A DNA stretch of 64,000 nt. Origin: Agromyces mangrovi (GTDB lineage Bacteria > Actinomycetota > Actinomycetes > Actinomycetales > Microbacteriaceae). This document shows positions 25,944 through 35,352 of this stretch, in pieces; within the stretch, counting starts at the first letter, position 1, and each line of letters opens with the position of its first letter. Where the stretch lies: positions 2,356,001-2,420,000 of the forward strand of contig NZ_AP027737.1 in the NCBI RefSeq assembly GCF_030296695.1, given 5' to 3'. The notes below the pieces were generated by a model that was not told where the DNA came from, made no database searches, and saw only the letters and a list, made by a program, of their open reading frames with translations. Both the position numbers and the translations under genes were made by a program.

Positions 25944-27311
25944 CTACGCCGACCCGATGCGCACGTCGCCCGACCAGCCGTCGCCGGCCGGGACGCGCTC
26001 GGCCGCGATGCGCCCGTCGCGCGCGAACTCCGCCCACGCCGCGCGCAGCGGCGCACCGCCCGCGACCGTGGAGCGGCCGCCTGCGGGACGCAGCAGCGGG
26101 GCATCCGCCCACACCGTCGCCGGGAAGAGCAGCGGCACCTCGATGGCGTGCGCCGCGCCGAGCGGGCTGCCGTCGGGTCGGAGCGACACCTGGCCGACCT
26201 GCACACGCGCGCCGCCGCGGGCGAGGGTCCGCGCGAAGCGGCGGCCGTCGCGCGAGTACACGGCGCGGGTGAGGATGCGGATGAGGATGGCCCGGAGCAT
26301 CCGCCCGACCACCGGCCGCTCGGCGAGCGCCCGCAGGCGCGGGTCGACCTCGACGAAGTACGCGGCCTCGTCGCGGTTCCAGGTGACGAGCACGTCGAGG
26401 CCCGCGGCGCGGTCGCGCCAGCGGTCGTGCATCTCGCCCGCCGCGGGGAACGGCGCGCGGCCGTACTGCGGGGCGAACGCCATGCTCGAGCGGAGCCCGT
26501 CGCCCGCGGCCGCCTCCTTCGCGCGGGCCTGGGCGGCGAGCACGTCGTCGACGGGCATGGTGGCATCGAGCGGGCCGGCCGCCCGGAGCATCCGCTCGTG
26601 CATCTGCCCGCGCCCGCCGAGGATGCCGAACGGGGCGCTCTGGATGATCGCGCGCCGCACGAGCCCCTCCGCGCCGTCGGCCGCGATGAGGTGCGCGACC
26701 GCGTCGGCGCCGGACGACTGGCCGACGACGGTCACCTGCTCCGGATCGCCGCCGAACGCCGCGATGTGCGCGCGCACCCAGCGGAGCGCCTCGATGAGGT
26801 CGAGGAGTCCGAGGTTCGCGGGGCGGCCCGCCTCGTCGTCGCCGACGAAGCCGAACAGGCCGAGCCGGCTCGTGACCGTGACGACCAGCACGCCCTGCTC
26901 GCGCACCATCGCCGAGGCGTCGTGACCGGCCATGTCGCCGGCGCCCGAGGCGTACGAGCCGCCGTGCATCCAGACGAGCACCGGCGCCGGGGCATCCGCT
27001 CGCTGTGCCGTGCTCGTGATGGTGAGGCGCAGGCAGTCCTCGTCGGGCACGGAGCCGCGCATCGGCTCGCCGACGAACGCGGCGCTCGGGCTCGCAGGCT
27101 GCGGGCAGGCGATGCGCTCCTGCTGGAGGCCGGCGCTCTCGGCGGGGTCGGGCGCGACCGGCTCGGGCGGGGCGAAGCGGTCGGCCCGCGCGTAGCGGAT
27201 GTTGCGGATGCGCACGACGTCGCCGTCGGCCATCGCGGGGAAGGCGCCGAGCGGCGTGTCGACGTCGACGCGCTCGCCGGGCACCGCGGTCGGGTCGGTG
27301 CGTTCGGTCAT
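25944..27311 (-). CDS. type-B carboxylesterase/lipase family protein
   Basis: 455 residues with the carboxylesterase type B order: IRYARADRF near the N-terminus, DEDCLRLTI, the oxyanion-hole motif WMHGGSY, GLLDLIEALRWVRAHIAAFGGDP, and the nucleophile elbow GQSSGA. No signal peptide is visible, so it acts in the cytoplasm. The protein is shorter than many family members (about 500 residues) and the acid and His members of the triad cannot be placed with certainty by eye. The substrate is probably a carboxylic ester; no pathway context. Confidence 0.85.
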   Translation of the reverse strand: MTERTDPTAVPGERVDVDTPLGAFPAMADGDVVRIRNIRYARADRFAPPEPVAPDPAESAGLQQERIACPQPASPSAAFVGEPMRGSVPDEDCLRLTITSTAQRADAPAPVLVWMHGGSYASGAGDMAGHDASAMVREQGVLVVTVTSRLGLFGFVGDDEAGRPANLGLLDLIEALRWVRAHIAAFGGDPEQVTVVGQSSGADAVAHLIAADGAEGLVRRAIIQSAPFGILGGRGQMHERMLRAAGPLDATMPVDDVLAAQARAKEAAAGDGLRSSMAFAPQYGRAPFPAAGEMHDRWRDRAAGLDVLVTWNRDEAAYFVEVDPRLRALAERPVVGRMLRAILIRILTRAVYSRDGRRFARTLARGGARVQVGQVSLRPDGSPLGAAHAIEVPLLFPATVWADAPLLRPAGGRSTVAGGAPLRAAWAEFARDGRIAAERVPAGDGWSGDVRIGSA

Positions 27312-27410
27312 CGGGAGTGCTCCACGGCGACCATGCTAGGCGGGCGCGCGGGTCGTGCCTGGACGGCCGTGGATGACCGCGTCGGCCCGGTGCTGCTCAG
27401 GCGCGGGTGC

Positions 27411-27974
27411 TCAGTTGCAGGTGGCGTCGACCTGGATGCTGTGGCTCTCGCCGCCGAGGTCCGTGAAGGTGCCGTCGACCTGCACCGTGCTCTCGGTGAT
27501 CGTCACGCCCTCGGTGCCGGTGGCGCTGACGTCGATCGACGGGTCCTCGGGCGCATCGGTGTCGAAGACCGTGATCTCGTAGACCACGCCGTCGCCCGAC
27601 ACGCGGTCCTGCCCGCTGTCGTCGCGCACGTCGACGAGGAGCTGCACGCCCAGGCCGTCGACCGTCGTGAACGACGTCGAGCTGAACGAGTAGACGTCGC
27701 TGCCGGTGTTCGCGTAGCCGGTGACGCAGAGGTAGCTCGGGTACTCCCAGGTCTCGCCGTCGACCGTGACCGTCGCCGAGCCCGAGCCCGAGCCGCCGGA
27801 GGCGTCGCCGCCGTCGTCCTCGGTGCCCGAGTCGTCCGTGCCGGTGTCCTCGGTCGACTGGCTCGCCGTGTCGTCTTCGGCGGCGCCGTCGGTCGATGGC
27901 GACGACGCGCACGCGGAGAGCGCGAGCGCGCCGGCGGCGAGAAGTGCGAGCAGTGCGGAACGACGGCCGTTCAT
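27411..27974 (-). CDS. LpqH-like lipoprotein
   Basis: 187 residues. The signal peptide ends in the lipobox LSAC at about residues 19-22, followed by a 45-residue Ser/Thr/Asp/Gly-rich linker and a beta-rich domain that starts VTVDGETWEYPSYLCVTG and ends IQVDATCN. A Cys near the start and one at the end of the domain could form the disulfide seen in the mycobacterial 19-kDa (LpqH) lipoprotein family, which has the same layout. It should be anchored to the outer face of the membrane; function unknown. Confidence 0.75.
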   Translation of the reverse strand: MNGRRSALLALLAAGALALSACASSPSTDGAAEDDTASQSTEDTGTDDSGTEDDGGDASGGSGSGSATVTVDGETWEYPSYLCVTGYANTGSDVYSFSSTSFTTVDGLGVQLLVDVRDDSGQDRVSGDGVVYEITVFDTDAPEDPSIDVSATGTEGVTITESTVQVDGTFTDLGGESHSIQVDATCN

Positions 27975-28076
27975 GAGGAACCCCCAAGTTGTTTGCGCCC
28001 CACCTTCCCGGCCGGTGGCGGATGCGTCATCAGTGCGTGCACCGACTGCGCCGCCGCGACGCGGCATGATGGCTGC

Positions 28077-28874
28077 ATGAGCGCAGCGTTCCCCGGCATG
28101 ACCGAGATGCCCGAACCGCAGTACGTCATGAGCGTGAACGGGCGGCGCCTCGCCACCTACCTGTGGGGGCCCGAGGACGGGCCGGTCGTGCTGTGCGTGC
28201 ACGGGTTCGCGTCGAGCTGCCGCGACAACTGGGTGAGCACCGGATGGGTGCGCGACCTCACGCGCGCCGGGTTCCGCGTGCTCGGCGTCGACCAGCGCGG
28301 GCACGGGGCGAGCGACAAGCCGTACGAGTACCGGGCGTACGACATGGACCGACTGGTCGAGGACCTCGACACCGTGCTCGACACGTACCTCCTCGACTCC
28401 GTCCTGTACGTCGGCTACTCGCTCGGCGCCCGCGTCGGCTGGCAGTTCGCGGTCGCGCACCCCGAGCGGGTCGAGCGCGCGGTGCTCGGCGGCATCCCCG
28501 ACGGGCGGCCGCTCGCCCGGCTGCAGATCGAGCAGGCGAGGGCGTACGCCGAGTCGGGCACGCCGGTGGAGGACAAGGTCACGCACAACTACGTCACCCT
28601 CGCGGAGCGGGTGCCCGGCAACGACCTGCGCGCTCTCGTCGCGCTCGCCGAGGGCATGCGGCACGGGCAGGCCGACCCCGACCCCGACGACCCGCCGCAG
28701 CAGCCGATCCTCTTCGCGACCGGCAGCGAGGACGCCATCCTCGAGCGCTCGCGCGCGCTCGCCGAGGCGACGCCCGCGGGCACGTTCGTCGAGCTGGCCG
28801 GCCGCCACCACTTCAACGCGCCCGGGTCGCGCGACTTCCGCCGCGCCGCCGTGGAGTTCCTCTCCGCGGAGTAG
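28077..28874 (+). CDS. alpha/beta hydrolase
   Basis: 265 residues with the alpha/beta hydrolase core: VVLCVHGFASS (oxyanion region), VDQRGHGASDKP, the nucleophile elbow VGYSLGARVGW, an Asp in ILFATGSEDAI and the final His in LAGRHHFNAP. The nucleophile position reads GYSLG (Ser). No signal peptide is present. The ATG at 28077 lacks a clear ribosome binding site; ATG 28098 is an alternative. The family includes esterases, lactonases and epoxide hydrolases, so the reaction is not assigned. Confidence 0.82.
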   Translation: MSAAFPGMTEMPEPQYVMSVNGRRLATYLWGPEDGPVVLCVHGFASSCRDNWVSTGWVRDLTRAGFRVLGVDQRGHGASDKPYEYRAYDMDRLVEDLDTVLDTYLLDSVLYVGYSLGARVGWQFAVAHPERVERAVLGGIPDGRPLARLQIEQARAYAESGTPVEDKVTHNYVTLAERVPGNDLRALVALAEGMRHGQADPDPDDPPQQPILFATGSEDAILERSRALAEATPAGTFVELAGRHHFNAPGSRDFRRAAVEFLSAE

Positions 28875-28897
28875 CGCGCGTGCCAGGGGAGGGTGCC

Positions 28898-29767
28898 GTG
28901 GGGTTCGACGTTCGGGAGTTCGCGCGCTCGGCGCAGGGGAGCCTGCGCGGGGAGCTCGACCTCGAGGCGTTCGCGGCGCACCCGCTTCCGCCGGCGGTGT
29001 CCGACGGCGTCGGCGTGCTCGGTCGACTCGAGGGCGCGACCATGGACGTGCTGCGCAACGTGCTGGTCACCGCGACGCACAAGGACGCGCGCGTCACCGC
29101 GTTCCTCGTGACCTGGGCGTACGAGCGGTTCTGGGTGGCCGACGCGTACGCGGCGATCGCGGCGGCATGCGGGCGGTCGGCGGGGGATGGGGCGGCGGCG
29201 TCGCGCGGGCCCGGGCCGGTGCGGCGCGCGTTCGCGGGGTTCGTGCAGGGACGGGCGATCGTGGGCGCGCACCTCGCCGCGCTGCTCGTCGACGACGTCG
29301 TGCTGGGCGCGATCGCCGCGCGGCTGGTCGAGGCGGCGCGTGCGGGGCAGGACGCCGTGGGCCGAGCGAACGGCGACGGCGGCGCGGGTGGGGCGGATGC
29401 GGCGACCGAGGCGTTCGCCACCGCGGTCGAGCGCGTCGGGCGCATCACGGCGAGACACGACGCGTTCCTGCGCGAGGAGGTCGCCGCGCGGCTGCGCGAC
29501 GACCGGCGGGCGCGGCGGCTCGCGGCACGCGAGCTGCGGCGGTGGCCCCTGCCGCTCGGGTCGGGCGCCGTCACGGCGCGCGAGCGCGACGCGCTGCTCG
29601 CGCTCGCGTTCGGCGGGGACGGCGGCCGGGAGGCGGCGGCGGCCGTGGTCGCCGAGGTCGGCACGGTGCCGGGGCTCGACGCGACGGCACGGGTCGTGGC
29701 GACACGGCTGGGTGCGACATGGCTGGGTGCGGCGACCACGGGTGCGGACGCGACGCACGCGACCTAG
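28898..29767 (+). CDS. degenerate ferritin-like paralog of the next gene
   Basis: 289 residues from GTG 28898 (AGGGGAGGG upstream). The first 90 residues align with the product of the next gene: FDVREFARSAQ vs FDIDRYTATSV, then LDLEAFAAHPLPP vs LDLDAFASDPLPP, then DARVTAFLVTWAYERFW vs EADVSAFMTMWNREEFW. However the metal-ligand pattern is broken: the EExxH of the paralog reads ERxxV here and the later ExxRH reads TxxRH. It probably lost the diiron site and may be a regulatory or structural partner. Much of the second half is Ala/Arg-rich helix. Confidence 0.6.
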   Translation: MGFDVREFARSAQGSLRGELDLEAFAAHPLPPAVSDGVGVLGRLEGATMDVLRNVLVTATHKDARVTAFLVTWAYERFWVADAYAAIAAACGRSAGDGAAASRGPGPVRRAFAGFVQGRAIVGAHLAALLVDDVVLGAIAARLVEAARAGQDAVGRANGDGGAGGADAATEAFATAVERVGRITARHDAFLREEVAARLRDDRRARRLAARELRRWPLPLGSGAVTARERDALLALAFGGDGGREAAAAVVAEVGTVPGLDATARVVATRLGATWLGAATTGADATHAT

Positions 29768-29820
29768 GGTGAGGACAGGGCGCGGCAGCGCCGGGGAAGG
29801 CGCCGAGGGGAGGCATCCGA

Positions 29821-30615
29821 GTGGCCTTCGACATCGATCGCTACACCGCGACGTCGGTGCGGGTCGAGTGGGACGACCTCGACCTCGACGCATTCGCGAG
29901 CGATCCGCTGCCGCCCGAGTCGCTGCGCACGCTGCGGTACATGACCGACGTCGAGTACCACACGGTCTGCTACACGCGCGACCTGCTGACGACGCCGTCG
30001 CACCGAGAGGCCGACGTGAGCGCGTTCATGACCATGTGGAACCGCGAGGAGTTCTGGCACGGCGAGGCGCTCGCCGCGGTGCTCGCGCGGCACGGCGTCA
30101 CGGTCGACTACGACGAATTGCGGGCCAAGCGCGTGAAGCTCGGCTGGAAGGACCGCATCGACCCGATCAAGCAGTCCGTCGCCGGGGCGCTCGTCGGCGC
30201 CGACTTCGTGGCGGTGCACATGTCGTGGGGCGCGGCGAACGAGTGGTCGGCGATCACGGCGTACCAGCGCATGGCGGAGCTCGAGCAGCATCCGGTGCTC
30301 GCGGAGCTGCTGCGGCGCATCGCGAAGCAGGAGGCCCGGCACGTGGCGTTCTACACCTCGCAGGCGAGGCAGCGGCTCGCCGCGAGCAGGCGCGCGCAGC
30401 AGGTGACGCGGTTCGCGCTGCAACGGTTCTGGGCGCCGGTCGGGTCGAGCATCATGCGTGAGGACGAGGTGCGGCACGTCATGGGCCAGCTCATGGCCGG
30501 GCCCGAGGGGCGGCGGGCGGCGCGCAAGGTCGACGACTCGATCAGCGCGATGCCCGGCCTCGGTGGCCTCACGATCGTGCAGGACGCGCTCGACCGCCTC
30601 GGCGTGGCTGCGTAG
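29821..30615 (+). CDS. ferritin-like diiron protein (acyl-ACP desaturase-like)
   Basis: 264 residues from GTG 29821 (GGGGAGG upstream). The helical bundle carries a complete set of carboxylate and His ligands: VEYHTVCYTRDLL near residue 45, NREEFWHGEAL near 75 (EExxH), NEWSAITAYQRM near 145 and KQEARHVAFYTSQ near 180 (ExxH). This ligand pattern is that of ferritin-like oxidases and acyl-ACP desaturases; some mycobacterial desaturase-like proteins have this size. It should be a soluble O2-activating enzyme. Substrate unknown; the upstream gene is a ligand-poor paralog in the same transcript. Confidence 0.75.
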   Translation: MAFDIDRYTATSVRVEWDDLDLDAFASDPLPPESLRTLRYMTDVEYHTVCYTRDLLTTPSHREADVSAFMTMWNREEFWHGEALAAVLARHGVTVDYDELRAKRVKLGWKDRIDPIKQSVAGALVGADFVAVHMSWGAANEWSAITAYQRMAELEQHPVLAELLRRIAKQEARHVAFYTSQARQRLAASRRAQQVTRFALQRFWAPVGSSIMREDEVRHVMGQLMAGPEGRRAARKVDDSISAMPGLGGLTIVQDALDRLGVAA

Positions 30616-30632
30616 CCGGGCCGGGACGACGA

Positions 30633-30664
30633 ACGGGGGCGAGGCCCAGCGGCCCCGCCCCCGT
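30633..30664. terminator. bidirectional hairpin between convergent genes
   Basis: ACGGGGGCGAGGCC and its near-perfect complement (one mismatch) around a CAGC loop, placed between the ferritin-like gene (plus) and the secreted GH3 gene (minus). GC-rich hairpins without a T-run are the usual terminators in such genomes. Confidence 0.7.
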
Positions 30665-30676
30665 CGCCTCAGGGGA

Positions 30677-32938
30677 TTACTTGATGGTGAAGGATGCCGA
30701 GGCCGACGTGTCGACCGAGCCGCCGACGGTCACCACGTAGGCGCCCGAGGCGGTCGACCAGTCACCGGCTGCGGTGTCCCAGTACTCGAGCAGGTGCATG
30801 TCGGCGAGGTCCTCCGCCGTCAGCGTGACCTGCACGTTCTGGTGCTGGCCCGGCTCGAGCGTGACGCGCTCCCAGCCGACGAGGCGCTTCGAGGGCTCGC
30901 CCGTGGCATCCGGCAGCTCGAGGTAGACCTGCGCCACCTCGGTGCCCGCGACGTCACCGGTGTTGGTGAGCTTGAAGCGCACGCGGATCTCCTTGTCGCC
31001 CGTGGTCGACTTCGGGGTCACCGTCACCTTGTCGTACGAGAACTCGGTGTAGCTCAGGCCGTGTCCGAACGCGAACAGCGGCTCGATGCCCTGCGCCTCG
31101 TACCAGCGGTAGCCCACCTCGAGGCCCTCGCTGTAGTCGACCTGCAGCGTGCCCTCGGCGTCGGCGATGCCCGGGTACTGGGCCTCCGACTGCGCCGTCG
31201 GCGTGTCGGCCAGCGACACCGGGAACGTCATCGGCAGCTTGCCCGACGGGTTCACGTCGCCGTAGACGAGACCGGCCAGCGCCGGGCCGAACCGCTCGCC
31301 CGAGTGCCAGGCGTGGAACACCGCGTCGACGTCGTCGATCCACGGCATCTCCACGGCCGAGCCCGCGTTCAGCACCGCGACGGTGCTGGGCGCTGCGGCG
31401 GCCACCGCGGCGATCAGCTCGTCGCCGTTGCCGTCGAGGCGCAGGTCGGGCAGGTCGGCGCTCTCACCCATGGTGTAGTGCCCGAACACGATGGCCACGT
31501 CGGCAGCGGCTGCCACGTCGGCGGCCGCGGCCGCGTCGGCACCGTTGTCGAACACGACGGTTCCGCCGGCATCGGTCACGCGCTCGGTGAGCGAGGTGAG
31601 CGGGTCGACGATCTCGTCGCAGTTCAGCACCGTGCCGCCTGGGCCGAACGGGAAGTCCCAGGCGCAGCCGGTCTTCGCGCTCACGCCAGCGGTCGCGGTG
31701 GTCGACGCGGTCTGCCCGATGACGGCGACGGTCAGGTCGCCCTCGGCGAGCGGCAGCACGCCGTCGTTCTTCAGCAGCACGGTCGACTGCTCGGCGATCT
31801 CCTGGGCCAGCGCCTTGTGCTCCGGCGTGGAGACGTCGGCGACCGGGACATCCGGCACCGGGTTGTCGAACAGCCCGCCGTCGATGTACGAGTGCACGAC
31901 CCGGAAGGCCGCCTCCTCGATGCGCTCCTGCGTGATGTCACCCGCGGCGAGCGCGGCGTCGAGGCGCTCGGGGCTGAACCAGCGGGGCCGGTTGAGCTCC
32001 TGGTCCATGCCGGCGTTGAGCGACGGCGCGGTCGAGTGCACCGAGCCGAAGTCGCTCATGACGTAGCCCGTGAAGGGATAGTCCTCGCGCAGGCTCGTGG
32101 TCAGCATCGGGTTCTCGCACGCGTACAGGCCGTTGACCTGGTTGTACGAGCACATCAGGCTGCCCGGGTCGGACTTGCGGACCGCGATCTCGTAGGGGAG
32201 GTCGTAGATCTGCTTGAACGTGCGCTCGTCCATGTTCGACGAGCTCGACTGGCGGGCCTCCTCCTGCTCGTTCGCGACGTAGTGCTTGAGGTTCGCGACG
32301 ATGGGCTTGTCGGGGTTGCCGTCTTCGAGGCCGCGCACGTTGGCGGCCGCCATGAGGCCCGAGAGCACCGGGTCCTCGCCGAAGTACTCCGAGCCGCGGC
32401 CCGAGAGCGGGGTGCGGCCCGAGGCGATGCCCGGGCCGAGGATGACGGCGCTGCGCTTGTCGAACGACTCGGCGCCGTGGGCGATCGCCTTCTCCTCGCC
32501 CAGCTCGAGGTTCCAGGTCGCGGCGACTGCGATCGGCCCGGGCCACGCCGTGGTGCCGGCCGACAGGTAGACGCCGTCGGGGCCGTTGGCGTAGATCACG
32601 AGCGGCGTGCAGGGCACCTGCTCGGGGTAGACGATGGGGTCCTCGCCCGCGAAACCGGGGTTCCAGTTCGTGCGGGTCGGGTCGTTCGCGGGCTGCTCCA
32701 CCAGCCAGCGGTAGATCTGGTGCTGCTCGCTGGCGTCGAGCAGGGCGTTCGCACGCTCCTCGGAGCTCAGCGAGGTGTCCATCCACGGCACGGTCGAACA
32801 GTCGACCTCTTCGGCGGCCGCCGGAGCGGCCGTGGCGGCGAAGAGCATGGGTGCGGCGAGCGCGGATGCCGCGACGGCCGTCACCACCCCTCTCCGTCGG
32901 GCGCCGGGCCGTCGGCCCGTCGTCTGCGAATGCGTCAT
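30677..32938 (-). CDS. secreted glycoside hydrolase family 3 beta-glucosidase-type enzyme
   Basis: 753 residues. A twin-Arg-poor Sec-type signal peptide (basic n-region, then VAASALAAPMLFAATAAPAAA) precedes the mature start near residue 43. The GH3 N-domain has RGSEYFGEDP, the Lys-His pair in NLKHYVANEQE, and the nucleophile Asp296 in YVMSDFGS. The C-domain (STVLLKNDGVLPL) and a fibronectin-III-like tail (EVAQVYLELPD, SKRLVGWERVTLEPGQ) follow, giving the usual three-domain layout of secreted beta-glucosidases and xylosidases. It is divergent from the rhamnosidase gene around a double LacI-type operator, so the two are likely co-regulated. Confidence 0.9.
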   Translation of the reverse strand: MTHSQTTGRRPGARRRGVVTAVAASALAAPMLFAATAAPAAAEEVDCSTVPWMDTSLSSEERANALLDASEQHQIYRWLVEQPANDPTRTNWNPGFAGEDPIVYPEQVPCTPLVIYANGPDGVYLSAGTTAWPGPIAVAATWNLELGEEKAIAHGAESFDKRSAVILGPGIASGRTPLSGRGSEYFGEDPVLSGLMAAANVRGLEDGNPDKPIVANLKHYVANEQEEARQSSSSNMDERTFKQIYDLPYEIAVRKSDPGSLMCSYNQVNGLYACENPMLTTSLREDYPFTGYVMSDFGSVHSTAPSLNAGMDQELNRPRWFSPERLDAALAAGDITQERIEEAAFRVVHSYIDGGLFDNPVPDVPVADVSTPEHKALAQEIAEQSTVLLKNDGVLPLAEGDLTVAVIGQTASTTATAGVSAKTGCAWDFPFGPGGTVLNCDEIVDPLTSLTERVTDAGGTVVFDNGADAAAAADVAAAADVAIVFGHYTMGESADLPDLRLDGNGDELIAAVAAAAPSTVAVLNAGSAVEMPWIDDVDAVFHAWHSGERFGPALAGLVYGDVNPSGKLPMTFPVSLADTPTAQSEAQYPGIADAEGTLQVDYSEGLEVGYRWYEAQGIEPLFAFGHGLSYTEFSYDKVTVTPKSTTGDKEIRVRFKLTNTGDVAGTEVAQVYLELPDATGEPSKRLVGWERVTLEPGQHQNVQVTLTAEDLADMHLLEYWDTAAGDWSTASGAYVVTVGGSVDTSASASFTIK

Positions 32939-33036
32939 TGCGTTCTTCCTCTCATCGTCGAGAGCCCCGGGATGGGGTCCGATCGGTCGTGATCGCGTCT
33001 CACCTCGCCGCGCCGACCCAGACGTGCCCGTCTGAA

Positions 33037-33063
33037 GTGAAGCGGTTCAATGAAACGCTTCAC
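33037..33063. promoter_or_regulatory. tandem LacI-type operators
   Basis: Two 12-base sites of form TGAANCGNTTCA, TGAAGCGGTTCA at 33038-33049 and TGAAACGCTTCA at 33051-33062, one base apart, together forming a 27-base near-palindrome. They lie between the divergent GH3 and GH78-like genes and about 70 bases from the GH78-like start. The LacI regulator at 35318 is the best candidate to bind them. Confidence 0.7.
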
Positions 33064-33118
33064 AGCGTAGGGTGGGTCATGTCGGACGGTCAACCCCCTT
33101 CCGAAGATCGGAGCGAAG

Positions 33119-35352
33119 ATGCCCGCGGACACCCCCGAGGCCCTGCGTCGCCACCTCGCGGCGGTGACGGGGGAGCAGGCGACGGATGCCTCCGGGCGGC
33201 CGCTCGACGCATCCGGCGACGCGACCGGTGACGGCGTGGGCGGGGCGACGGATGCCTCCGGCGAGCCCGCGGCCGACGGCACGACCACCTGGTGGTACGC
33301 GCCCGACCAGTACGAGCTCGGCGTGCTGCACCGCCTCGTGCGCGAGGGGTTCGCGGCCAACCGGTTCGTGCACTACGCGATGAACTTCGGCGCGACGGAA
33401 CCGGCGACGACGTTCGCCCGCGACCTCGACGCCGACGAGACCGACGTCGAGCTCGCCGCATCCGGCTCGGCCACCGTCGAGGTCGACGGCGTGCGCGTCG
33501 AGGCCCGCGGCGGCGCCGGCGAGTTCCACGTGTCGCTGCCGGTCGGGGCCGCGCGCATCGAGGTCGTCGTGCGCACGCCCGAGGGCGTGCCCGCCGCGCT
33601 CGCCGAGATCGGCGGCGCCCATGCCTGGCACCTCCGCACCGCCGACGGCCTCGTGCCCGCCGAGCCCCGCCCGGGCACCGCGGCTACCGCCCCGCACGAC
33701 GCCGGCGAACCGCTGGTCGAGGTGCCCGTGAAGCGGCTCGGGCCCGCCGACTGGGAGGTCGATCCGCCCGCGCTCGGACGCCCGTACGTCGAGAGCGCCG
33801 TGCGCCCGCGCATCGGCGTCGGCGAGACCGCCGCCGAGGCGCTCGCCACCAGCGAGGAAGCCCCGACTCCGAGACGCGCATCGAGGTCGTCGAGGCCGCC
33901 CCCGGCGTCTGGACCACCTCGCACGAGGTGGCCATGCGATACCTGCACGTCGAGCCGGGCCGAGCGTCGGCGGGCGGACCCGGTGAGCTCAGGGGCATCC
34001 GTGTCGAGGCCAGACGGCGACGGATGCCCCGTGCCGGCGCCTTCGCGTGCAGCGACGACGTGTTCACGCGCATCTGGGCGACGAGCGCGCGCACGCTGGA
34101 GACCTGCATGCAGTCGCTCATGATCGACGGCATCAAGCGCGACCGCATGCCCTGGATCGGCGACCACGCCCTCGGCATCCTCGCGAACGCGTTCGCCGCG
34201 GGCGACGCCGGGATCGCGCGCGACAGCCTCGTCGCGCTCGGCCGCCCGCGGCACGGGTTCGTCAACGGCATCGCCGACTACTCGCTGTGGTGGCTGATCG
34301 CCGTGCGCTCGTACGTGCGGCACTTCGGCGACGACGGCTTCGCGCGGCGAGAGGCGGCGCACGTGCGGCGCTTCCTCGAGACGATGGACGCGTTCACCGA
34401 CGCCGACGGGGTGCTGCGCCCGGTCGCGGGCGAGGACGCGTTCGGGCCGGCGGGGGAGCGCGCGGTGTTCATCGACTGGGGCGTCGCGTTCGACGACGGA
34501 CGCGACCCGACCGCGCTGCAGGTGCTCTGGTACTGGGCGCTGCGCGATGGCGCCGAGGTGCTCGACCTGGCCGGCGCGGACGACGCGGGCGCGTGGGCGG
34601 CGCGGGCCCGTGGCATCCGCTCGGTGCTGTTCGATCGTGCGTGGGACGCGGGCCGGGGCGCCTGGCGCACCTACCTCGACGACGGCTCGCGCGATGCCGG
34701 GCACGTCGACACGACCGCCGACGCCGCGCTCGCGGGCTACCCGAACTTCCTCGCGGTGCTGGCAGGGCTCGAGACGGATGCCGCGGAGCGACCCGTCGCC
34801 GGGATCGACGGGCGCGCCGCCGCGATCGCCGCGACGGCCACGGGCACTCCGTTCATGCAGGCGTTCGCGCTGCTCGCGCTCGCGCGGCTGGGGGAGCGCG
34901 GTGCGTCGGTCGCGCGCATCGGGTCGCTCTGGGGCGGCATGCTCGACGCGGGGGCGATGACCTTCTGGGAGGAGTTCGGCGTCGACGACGACGGCGCACA
35001 TGCGGCGATGTACGGCCGGCCGTTCGGGCGGAGCCTCGCGCACGCGTGGGCGTCGGGTCCGGCGGCACTGCTGCCGGAGGCGGTGCTCGGCATCCGCCCA
35101 CTCGAGGACGGGTGGCGGGTCGTGTCGGTCGCGCCCGAGCTCGGTGCGCTGGAGTGGGCGTCGGCGATCGTACCGACGCCGGCGGGCGACCTGTTCGTGC
35201 ACGCCGACCGTGCAGGGGTGCGGGTGCAGGCCCCGGCGGGGGTGACCGTGCGCACGCCGGGCGGGGAGTTCGCCGGGTCCGGCGAGTGGGCTTCGGATGC
35301 TGCAGCGATCGGTATCGCTACCGGCTCGACGCCCGCGTCGTCGACGACCTGA
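33119..35352 (+). CDS. GH78-like alpha-L-rhamnosidase family protein (frameshifted)
   Basis: 744 residues after correction. The (alpha/alpha)6-barrel core shows the GH78 signature DGIKRDRMPWIGDHALG, followed by NGIADYSLWWL, FIDWGVAFDDGRD, and TFWEEFGVDDDG. The N-terminal part is beta-rich (residues 30-290). No signal peptide is visible, so it is intracellular. The frame breaks at the CCCC run 33861-33864; one added C joins SEEAP to DSETRIEVVE. ATG 33119 follows GGAG. The likely reaction is release of alpha-L-rhamnose from imported rhamnosides. The last 35 bases overlap the convergent LacI gene. Confidence 0.82.
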
